Source: Segatella salivae DSM 15606 (GTDB taxonomy: Bacteria > Bacteroidota > Bacteroidia > Bacteroidales > Bacteroidaceae). Taken from it: DNA of 28,086 nt. Shown here in pieces: positions 8,396-15,111 of this stretch. Where the stretch lies: positions 1,897,342 to 1,925,427 of the forward strand of contig NZ_GL629647.1 in NCBI RefSeq assembly GCF_000185845.1. The letters are read 5' to 3'. The number at the start of each line of letters is the position of its first letter. Position 1 is the first letter of the stretch. The notes under the pieces are model-generated. The model had not been told where the DNA came from, ran no database searches, and worked only from the letters and a program-made list of their open reading frames with translations. Made by a program: the position numbers and the translations under genes.

Positions 8396-9808
8396 ATGTC
8401 AGAAGAAAAATTTAGAGTAGAGTCCGATCTTTTGGGCGAACTTAAAGTGCCAATCGATGCTTATTATGGCGTACAAACACAGCGTGGAATCAACAACTAC
8501 CACATTTCACGAAAGAAAATGCGTGATTATCCCGACTATGTTGTGGCAATTGCCTACGTGAAATTAGCTGCAGTGCAAACCAATCACAGCTTAGGCGTGA
8601 TCAATGATGAGATATCTGGTGCCATAAGTCAAGCCTGTCAAGAGATTATTGACGGTAAGTTTCACGAGGATTTCCCTATAGATATGATGCAAGGTGGAGC
8701 CGGAACATCGGTTAATATGAATGCCAATGAGGTGATAGCCAACCGAGCTCTTGAGATAATGGGACACAAAAAGGGAGAATATCAGTATTGTTATCCTAAC
8801 GATCATGTTAATTGTGGTCAGAGCACTAATGATGTTTATCCCACTACTATACGTCTTGCGCTCATCCGAATGAATAAGAGTCTTGTGGCCAGTCTAACGG
8901 GATTGATTAGTGCTTTGCGTTATAAGGGCGAAGAGTTCAAGGATGTTTTGAAGATGGGACGCACCCAGTTGCAGGATGCAGTGCCTATGACAGCGGGCCA
9001 AGAGTTTAATGCTTATGCCAACAATCTTGAGGAAGAGATTCTCAACTTGGAACGAAACATCAAACTCTTACATGAGATTAACATGGGTGGTACAGCCATT
9101 GGAACAGGTCTTAACGCTGTACCGGGCTTTGCAAAGCTATGTGCTGCCAACCTAAGTAAACTCACTGGAGAACCTTTTGTGTCTGCAATCGACCTCGTAG
9201 AAGCTACTCCTGACACAGGCGCTTACGTCAGTTTCAGTGGTGCTTTGAAGCGTTTGGCAGTGAAACTCTCTAAGATTTGCAACGACTTCCGCCTCATGGC
9301 ATCTGGTCCGCGCTGTGGTCTTAACGAGATAAATCTGCCTCCTAAGGCCCCAGGTTCATCGATTATGCCAGGTAAAGTCAATCCCGTTATCCCAGAAGTT
9401 ACTAATCAAGTATGTTTCAAAGTCATAGGAAACGACACCACAGTAACGTTTGCTGCCGAGGCAGGTCAACTTGAATTAAACGTTATGGAGCCTGTAATCA
9501 CCGAGTGTCTCTTCGAGAGTTTGTGGTGGCTTCACAATGCTATTGACACGTTAACTGAGGAATGTGTGCTCGGCATTACAGTCAACAAAGAACGTTGTTA
9601 CGAAATGGTTAAGAACTCAATCGGCATCGTTACCGCGCTCAATCCATACATTGGATACAAGAATAGCACAAAGGTTGCGAAGGAAGCCCTTGAGACTAAC
9701 CGCTCCGTTTACGACATTGTACTCGAAAAAGGCTTGCTAACGAAAGAAGAACTTGACGAAGCTCTCGATCCAAAGAATATGCTTGCATCGCATAAGTTTA
9801 TTAAATAA
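8396..9808 (+). CDS. aspA: Aspartate ammonia-lyase
   Basis: This enzyme converts L-aspartate to fumarate and ammonia in the cytoplasm. In Prevotella-type anaerobes it can feed fumarate to succinate formation (inference). The 470-residue protein has the fumarase/aspartase superfamily signature GSSIMPGKVNP at 320-330, including the catalytic-loop serines. GGAGTSVNMNANEV and GQSTNDVYPT are also present. The residues after the signature (VIPE) favour aspartase over class II fumarase, and the length is close to E. coli AspA (478). It stands alone and is followed 17 bp later by a terminator hairpin. Confidence 0.95.
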   Translation: MSEEKFRVESDLLGELKVPIDAYYGVQTQRGINNYHISRKKMRDYPDYVVAIAYVKLAAVQTNHSLGVINDEISGAISQACQEIIDGKFHEDFPIDMMQGGAGTSVNMNANEVIANRALEIMGHKKGEYQYCYPNDHVNCGQSTNDVYPTTIRLALIRMNKSLVASLTGLISALRYKGEEFKDVLKMGRTQLQDAVPMTAGQEFNAYANNLEEEILNLERNIKLLHEINMGGTAIGTGLNAVPGFAKLCAANLSKLTGEPFVSAIDLVEATPDTGAYVSFSGALKRLAVKLSKICNDFRLMASGPRCGLNEINLPPKAPGSSIMPGKVNPVIPEVTNQVCFKVIGNDTTVTFAAEAGQLELNVMEPVITECLFESLWWLHNAIDTLTEECVLGITVNKERCYEMVKNSIGIVTALNPYIGYKNSTKVAKEALETNRSVYDIVLEKGLLTKEELDEALDPKNMLASHKFIK

Positions 9809-9825
9809 ATCATCTACTTCAAAAG

Positions 9826-9865
9826 AAAAGAGGCTGCAAGGAATTATCCCTGCAGCCTCTTTTTT
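9826..9865 (+). terminator. Rho-independent terminator of aspA
   Basis: AAAAGAGGCTGCA (9826-9838) pairs with TGCAGCCTCTTTT (9851 onward) around a short loop. The 3' side runs into a tract of T. It starts 17 bp after the aspA stop. Confidence 0.9.
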
Positions 9866-10082
9866 ATGCTTATAGCCTCGTCCCTTTAACCAAATCATCT
9901 CCTTATGTTGTATAAGTCTGAATGTCTGTTTTAATTAGTCGGTCGATGAAGGCAATGGAAACTAAGCCCAAAGAGCCCACTTTGTTTCTGAGTATGCCTG
10001 AAATCTTGTTGCTAAATAAATGAAAGAAAGTCAGTAAGTTACGGAGCTTGCCCTATTGATCTTTTGAAAGGAGACAATAATC

Positions 10083-10170
10083 TGCGTCATATCATCGTGT
10101 AAAATAGGGCAAATTATATGATGATTTGTGTCATTTCATGCGGTAATCTGCATCAAATTACATCATGAAA
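10083..10170. repeat. 22-bp unit array C2-left (four units)
   Basis: Units start at 10083, 10105, 10127 and 10149 with no gap. They alternate between a TGCGTCA/TGTGTCA form and a GGCAAAT/TGCATCAAAT form, giving a 44-bp higher-order repeat. The first 32 bp match C2-right perfectly and a further match (10129-10145) lies at the same offset of 660. Confidence 0.85.
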
Positions 10171-10201
10171 TGACGCTGGTTGTCATATGGAATATTCCTA
10201 T

Positions 10202-10699
10202 CAATGTTGTAAGCATTGCGTTTTTGATAGTCTAAGGTTGTCAAGCGATAGCGCGAACTACCTTTGGGTAGTGTATGGTTTGCGTGGAACAACATCGCAA
10301 GAGGAAATCAACGCTGTAGGCGTTGTGCTTTTGATAGCCCAGGGTTGGCGTCAGCCTACCCTGGGTTATGTATGTAGTGAGGAGGTCAACGCCGTAGGTG
10401 TTGTGCTTTTTCTGCGTGGAATGCCGTGATAAAATACCGAGGAATAAAAGGTACAACGCCTACAGCGTTGTTGCTACTCACGGCAAATGACCCAGGGTAG
10501 CCTTCGCTTTCGCTCGCCAACCCTGGGCTATCAAAAGCACAACACCTACGGCGTTGCACCATGAGGGCATTTCTATTGCTAAATACATTCATTGGGACAT
10601 TGGTACAACACCTACGGCATTGATCTCCTTAATCATGCATAACCTAAGGTAGGCTGACGCTAACCTTAGGTTATAAAAAGTACAACGCCTTCAGCGTTG
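10202..10699. repeat. Composite A/B hairpin island 2
   Basis: Forward A hairpins start at 10202 (degenerate), 10309 and 10386. Inverted A hairpins start at 10454, 10540, 10606 and 10683. B hairpins lie between: a degenerate one near 10230, one at about 10338-10367, an inverted one at about 10490-10528, and a variant at about 10640-10672 with arms AACCTAAGGT/ACCTTAGGTT. The inverted layout about a centre near 10430 resembles a BIME-type doublet. No gene is recognisable. Confidence 0.85.
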
Positions 10700-10720
10700 A
10701 ACTACAAATACATTACAAAC

Positions 10721-10830
10721 TGCGTTAAATGACGATATAATCTGCGTCATATCATCGTGTAAAATAGGGCAAATCACGCGATAAAAAGCGTCATTTCATG
10801 CGGTAAAACAGGGCAAATCACACGACGATT
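10721..10830. repeat. 22-bp unit array C2-right (five units)
   Basis: Units start at 10721, 10743, 10765, 10787 and 10809. Alternate units begin TGCGTCA/AGCGTCA or contain GGGCAAATCAC, again a 44-bp double unit. The 22 bp before it (10699-10720) also resembles a unit, so the register may extend back to the last A hairpin. Confidence 0.85.
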
Positions 10831-10839
10831 TTCATAAAT

Positions 10840-10886
10840 CCACGACATCACTATCCGCACATAGCGAGAGGATAGCATTGTCGTGG
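10840..10886. terminator. Terminator-like hairpin downstream of the phosphate symporter gene
   Basis: Interrupted stem: CCACGACA (10840-10847) pairs with TGTCGTGG (10879-10886), and CTATCC (10851-10856) pairs with GGATAG (10870-10875). It lies 13 bp beyond the minus-strand stop at 10900. The T-tract is short on both strands (TTTT on plus, ATTTAT on minus), so termination is likely but not certain. Confidence 0.6.
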
Positions 10887-10899
10887 TTTTATGTTTACC

Positions 10900-12609
10900 T
10901 TATACATCGTGTTGTTTTGTATTCATTCTGGCTTCTACAACGTTAACAACGTAGTCGCCAAGTTTCTCACATTCCTGAATCAAGTCCATGTACATCGTTC
11001 CTATAGTATAGGTATAGGTGTGCGAGTTCACGTCATTGATGTTCTCGGTTCTCAACTGATTGCGGAAATTATTGATTTCATTCTCGATGTTGAATGACTT
11101 GTTCACGTCTACCGTTTCACGGCTATGATTGAACATATAGTTCATTTGTTCGAGCGCATTATTAGTTAAGTTGAACATCTGATGAATGTGATCGTATTGT
11201 TGAGCGGTAAAGTCTTCCTTGCTGGTAAAGCGTCGATTGATGGTGCGGGCCATGTTATAACAGCTATCTCCGATGCTTTCTATCTCGCTAATCTCACGTA
11301 ACATAGCGCGAATCTTAGCCTTAGTGTCGTCACTTAAGTGTGAGTCGCTGACCTCATTCAAGTAGTTTGCTATCTCCACTTCCATGTTATCACTGATTCC
11401 TTCGTATTTTTCGATGCGCGTATATGTCTTTAAGAACACCTTTTCATCTTTCTCTTCGAGCAGCGAACGAACCATTCCGAACATTCGTTGGATGCGTTCT
11501 GCGAAACTGGTAATCTCTTTTTGCGCTTCAAGTACAGAGAGTTCAGGAGTCTTCATGATACCCGATTGGATGAAACGCAAGCGGAATTCGTCCTCATCGG
11601 CTTGCTTCTTAGGTTTGATAACCAAGCAAACTATCTTTTCAATCTGCTTGATAAAGCCCACCAAAATACATGTGTTTGCGAGGTTAAATGTGGTGTGGAA
11701 TGCCGCAAGTACAAAGCTTAACTTCGCTGCATTGGCTAAGAAGTGGGGGTCACCTTTGGTCATGTATTCGTCGAAACCAACGAAACCACAGACCATATTG
11801 ATGAAAGGTTTGAAGATCATTAGCACCCAAATAACTCCAAAAAGATTAAAGAACATGTGGGCAAATGCCGCTCTTCGTGCCTGCGTATTAGCCGTTAGAG
11901 CCGCTATATTGGATGTAACCGTCGTACCAATGTTCTCTCCCATCACCAAAGCTATACCCTGATAGATGGGTAAAACGCCACTCGAGCAGAGGATCATTGT
12001 TATCGCCATGATGGCGGCGGAACTCTGAACACACATCGTTAGCAAGCTACCTATGAGCAAAAATACAATAGTTGTGACGAAGCTATTAGGGTCAAAGGAA
12101 GCAAAGAAGGCTAAAACGGGCTGGTTATGTGCCAGATCCATGTCGATGCCTGTTTGCCTTAGAGTTCCTAATCCGAGGAACATGAACGAGACACCAAAGA
12201 TGAAATCGCCGATGATCTTACGCTTTTTAGAGTATATAAGGATAATAGCGATGAAGAAAGCAGGCCAAACAAAGTCGGTAATATTAAACGAAAAGCCTGC
12301 ACTCATAATCCAAGCTGTGAGCGTAGTACCTATGTTTGCGCCCATGATTACAGAGATTGCTTGCGCTAAAGTGAGTAGACCGGCATTAACAAATGACACC
12401 GTCATGACCGTCGTTGCAGTCGAACTTTGCACTGCTGCAGTGATAAATGTACCGGTAAGAATACCTGTAAAGCGGTTTGTTGTCATTGCTCCGAGGACAT
12501 GACGAAGCTGAGGTCCCGCCATCTTCTGTAAGCTATCGCTCATTGATTTCATACCAAACATTAGTAAAGCTAATGCACCTATGAGCCTAAAAATTATCCA
12601 AATCGACAT
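10900..12609 (-). CDS. Na+/phosphate symporter family protein with C-terminal PhoU-like domain
   Basis: This is an inner-membrane protein of the NptA/YjbB type, expected to move phosphate with sodium. It has two inverted Na/Pi cotransport repeats. The first has QSSTATT at 61-67 and GANIGTT at 90-96. The second has QSSAAIM at 195-201 and GENIGTTVTS soon after. From about residue 350 the protein is helical and soluble (EISEIESIGDSCYNMARTINR), as in PhoU-like regulatory domains. The length of 569 is normal for this two-part family. It is monocistronic as far as seen, divergent from the kinase gene 128 bp away. Direction of transport is inferred from the family. Confidence 0.9.
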   Translation of the reverse strand: MSIWIIFRLIGALALLMFGMKSMSDSLQKMAGPQLRHVLGAMTTNRFTGILTGTFITAAVQSSTATTVMTVSFVNAGLLTLAQAISVIMGANIGTTLTAWIMSAGFSFNITDFVWPAFFIAIILIYSKKRKIIGDFIFGVSFMFLGLGTLRQTGIDMDLAHNQPVLAFFASFDPNSFVTTIVFLLIGSLLTMCVQSSAAIMAITMILCSSGVLPIYQGIALVMGENIGTTVTSNIAALTANTQARRAAFAHMFFNLFGVIWVLMIFKPFINMVCGFVGFDEYMTKGDPHFLANAAKLSFVLAAFHTTFNLANTCILVGFIKQIEKIVCLVIKPKKQADEDEFRLRFIQSGIMKTPELSVLEAQKEITSFAERIQRMFGMVRSLLEEKDEKVFLKTYTRIEKYEGISDNMEVEIANYLNEVSDSHLSDDTKAKIRAMLREISEIESIGDSCYNMARTINRRFTSKEDFTAQQYDHIHQMFNLTNNALEQMNYMFNHSRETVDVNKSFNIENEINNFRNQLRTENINDVNSHTYTYTIGTMYMDLIQECEKLGDYVVNVVEARMNTKQHDV

Positions 12610-12660
12610 ATTTTAATTTAATTTGTAATGCCAGAATTATACAATCTGCCAACTTTTTCC

Positions 12661-12668
12661 TACCTTTG
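12661..12668 (+). promoter_or_regulatory. Putative -7 box for the nucleoside kinase
   Basis: TACCTTTG matches TAnnTTTG. It overlaps a possible TTG start at 12666, which argues against that start and in favour of the ATG at 12738, leaving a leader of about 65 nt. No clear -33 TTTG is visible at normal spacing. Confidence 0.5.
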
Positions 12669-12737
12669 AACAGCCTGATATGCCTCACGCTTAGGCAAAC
12701 TCAAACACATATTGTATCACAGATAAATATTAACGAT

Positions 12738-14399
12738 ATGAAACAAGAAGTGCAAATACGTTGCAAAAATAATAAAAAAACGGAGAAAGTTGCTATTGGA
12801 AGCACACTTTCTGATGTTTTTTCACAATTTAAACTGACTCTACCTTATGGCCCTATTTGTGCCAAAGTAAATAACAAAGTGGAGGGAATGCATTATCGAG
12901 TATACCATAGTAAGGACGTGGAATTCTTGAATATGCAAGCTCCTTCGGCTTCACGCAACTACACACGAACTTTGTTTTTCGTGCTCTGTAAAGCCGTTCA
13001 TGATCTTTATCCCAAAAGTTATGTCATCATAGATATACCTGTTTCCAACGGCTATTACGTCAATTTGCAACTCGGACACCCTGTAACGCCAACCGATGTT
13101 GAATGCATTCATCAGCGCATTCAAGAGATTATTGACGCTCATTTGCCTATAAAGCGCTTCGAAGTTCCCACAGAACAGGCGATAACAATGTTCAGAGAAC
13201 GAGGTGACGAGGCTAAAGCGAAGCTCTTGGAGAGTGCTGGTCGGCTCTACACTACTTATTATGAGATTGACGATTACATTGACTTTTATTACGGATCGCT
13301 GTTGACCAACACGAAGAAACTTTATCTTTTCGGGCTTGATAAGTATTATGATGGCTTGCTCTTACGCGTCCCTTCTATTGAAAATCCAGCCGTTTTGCCT
13401 GATATTATCCCTCAAGACAAGATGTTTGAGATATTCAAAGAGCATCACAAGTGGCAGGAGATACTCGGTGTTCGCACTGTAGGCGATTTCAATGAAGCCG
13501 TTACTTTGGGCTACGCTACTGACTTAATAAACGTCAGTGAGGCTTTACAGGAGAAGAAAATTGCCCAGATTGCCGACGAGATTGCAAGCAGAAAGGGAGT
13601 CAAACTCGTGCTGCTTGCAGGCCCGTCTTCGTCAGGAAAGACCACCACTTGCAAGCGCTTGTCTGTTCAACTGCTTGCCAATGGGCTCAAACCCCTACAG
13701 ATTAGTCTTGACGATTACTTCATAAACCGAGATGAAACGCCTAAGGATGCTTCGGGAGAATATGATTATGAGAGCATCTATGCACTCAATTTAGACCTCA
13801 TTAATAGGCAGTTTAATGCACTGTTTCGAGGCGAAGAGGTTGAACTTCCCAAGTATAACTTCCAGCAAGGAAAGAGTGAAAAGAGTGGAAAACGACTGAA
13901 AATGACGGACAATAACGTGCTGGTTGTTGAGGGAATCCATGCGTTGAATCCCGAACTTACGGCTCAAATTCCAGAACAACAGAAGTTCCGTGTCTACGCA
14001 TCGGCATTGACAACGATTCTCCTTGACGACCATAACTATATCCCAACTACTGATAACCGTCTGCTGCGTCGCATCGTTCGAGACAATAAGTATCGTGGAA
14101 TTTCGGCGCAAGATACCATTCATCGCTGGCCATCGGTACGCGCTGGAGAGAACAAATGGATATTCCCCTACCAGGAAAATGCCGATGCTGTCTTCAACAC
14201 GGCTATGCTTTTTGAACTTGCTGTGCTTAAAACGCAGGCCGAACCACTATTGGAACAGGTGCCCGAAACATCCCCAGAATACAGCGAAGCCTATCGATTG
14301 CTGAAGTTCTTAAAGTACTTTAAGCCTATCAGTAACCGCGATATACCCCCCACTTCTTTATTGAGAGAGTTCCTCGGTGGCAGCTCATTTAAGTATTGA
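12738..14399 (+). CDS. Nucleoside (uridine) kinase family protein with long N-terminal region
   Basis: The C-terminal half is a P-loop kinase of the phosphoribulokinase/uridine kinase family. The Walker A motif GPSSSGKT is at 295-302, followed by ISLDDYF and NVLVVEGIHALNP, as in uridine kinases. Such enzymes phosphorylate nucleosides with ATP or GTP. The N-terminal 280 residues look like a small ubiquitin-fold (TGS-like) segment followed by a region resembling the second additional domain of threonyl-tRNA synthetase (family-level recollection). The ATG at 12738 (553 residues) is preferred over an upstream TTG at 12666, which sits in a probable promoter box. The real substrate cannot be read from the sequence. 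Confidence 0.85.
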   Translation: MKQEVQIRCKNNKKTEKVAIGSTLSDVFSQFKLTLPYGPICAKVNNKVEGMHYRVYHSKDVEFLNMQAPSASRNYTRTLFFVLCKAVHDLYPKSYVIIDIPVSNGYYVNLQLGHPVTPTDVECIHQRIQEIIDAHLPIKRFEVPTEQAITMFRERGDEAKAKLLESAGRLYTTYYEIDDYIDFYYGSLLTNTKKLYLFGLDKYYDGLLLRVPSIENPAVLPDIIPQDKMFEIFKEHHKWQEILGVRTVGDFNEAVTLGYATDLINVSEALQEKKIAQIADEIASRKGVKLVLLAGPSSSGKTTTCKRLSVQLLANGLKPLQISLDDYFINRDETPKDASGEYDYESIYALNLDLINRQFNALFRGEEVELPKYNFQQGKSEKSGKRLKMTDNNVLVVEGIHALNPELTAQIPEQQKFRVYASALTTILLDDHNYIPTTDNRLLRRIVRDNKYRGISAQDTIHRWPSVRAGENKWIFPYQENADAVFNTAMLFELAVLKTQAEPLLEQVPETSPEYSEAYRLLKFLKYFKPISNRDIPPTSLLREFLGGSSFKY

Positions 14400-14599
14400 A
14401 AACGCGAACTTGGCCTCTGCCTACAAGGTTATTAATTCACGTTTTAGGCCCTTTTCTGTGTCCAAAAGAGGGTAAGCGGAATATGGGTTAAAGCAAAGCA
14501 AAAGCCTTTACAAATGACTTCTCATAATGAATGCATTTGAAACGTCTCAGACTTTCGCGCTGAACACGCGTAGTTTTGAATGAGTTCGTAACTTATTGT

Positions 14600-14765
14600 G
14601 AGTCAATTTGTTTCATGAAAGAGGTCAAAAGAGCGAGTGAAATCACGTGGAAAAATCATGCAATCTGCCTCAAATCATGGCCTGTTTTGACGCAAAGAAT
14701 GAGACAAAGCGCGTCATTTTGCGACCTAAAATGATAGGAATGACTTAGAAAAATGGTAGGAATGT
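14600..14765. repeat. Degenerate 22-bp unit array (about seven units)
   Basis: The clearest units start at 14666 (TGCCTCAAATCA), 14688, 14710 (CGCGTCATTTTG...CCTAAAA) and 14732. Weaker units in the same register start at 14600, 14622 and 14644. Trailing TGATAGGAATG and TGGTAGGAATG at 14732 and 14754 are 22 bp apart. Sequence is diverged from the island arrays but the spacing is kept. Confidence 0.55.
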
Positions 14766-14941
14766 TGGGTTGAGATACAGGAAAGGGGCAGAAGAGGACA
14801 CTAAAATGGTCGTCTTCTTTCTATTTGATGACGTGGTGAAGTGTTAAAAAGCGGATAATAATCTTTACAAGATGGCAGGTCTAACAAAGTGTGTTTTTCG
14901 TGCAACAACATTCAAGGCGTTTCAAAATAAGATAAAAAACA

Positions 14942-14984
14942 GCGCGTATTTGAATCCAAAATATCAATGGTTTCAAATACGCGC
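14942..14984. terminator. Bidirectional terminator hairpin
   Basis: A perfect 13-bp stem: GCGCGTATTTGAA (14942-14954) pairs with TTCAAATACGCGC (14972-14984). T-rich tails follow on both strands: TTTGTTTTTG on plus and TGTTTTTTATC on minus. It most likely ends the minus-strand transcript whose last stop is at 15112, and could stop plus-strand read-through as well. Confidence 0.8.
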
Positions 14985-15111
14985 CCTTTGTTTTTGCTTT
15001 CAAAATATGTTGTGATGCCTATTTATATAAGGTTTGTTTCGACTAAGAAAATCGGGTTTTCGCAGCTGAACAATGCCCTTTGTAGCGTCAGTGCATCACG
15101 GCATTGAGGCT

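Larger units (their letters stand above)
9866..10899. repeat. Repeat island 2 and flanks
   Basis: This gene-free kilobase lies between the converging ends of aspA and the phosphate symporter gene. From 9870 to about 10076 I see nothing recognisable. Then come a 22-bp array (10083-10170), a composite hairpin island (10202-10699), a second 22-bp array (10721-10830) and a hairpin at 10840-10886. The two arrays share a 38-bp perfect direct repeat at 10077-10114 and 10737-10774. Confidence 0.8.
14400..15111. other. Gene-free region with degenerate 22-bp array and terminator
   Basis: This stretch separates the converging kinase and S46 peptidase genes. It contains a degenerate 22-bp array at about 14600-14765 and a strong hairpin at 14942-14984. 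The rest has no convincing reading frame or RNA gene that I can recognise. It lacks the A/B hairpins found in the other islands. Confidence 0.6.

Noticed and set aside
10187..10429. Small protein gene of 80 codons
   Set aside because: It lies entirely within hairpin repeats and its sequence is internally repetitive for the same reason (NAVGVV twice).
11384..11962. 192-codon plus-strand frame
   Set aside because: It is antisense to the Na/phosphate symporter gene and has no family features.
14400..15111. tRNA or other known RNA gene in the long gap
   Set aside because: I found no T-arm-like GGTTCGAATCC sequence or cloverleaf, only the degenerate array and a terminator hairpin.
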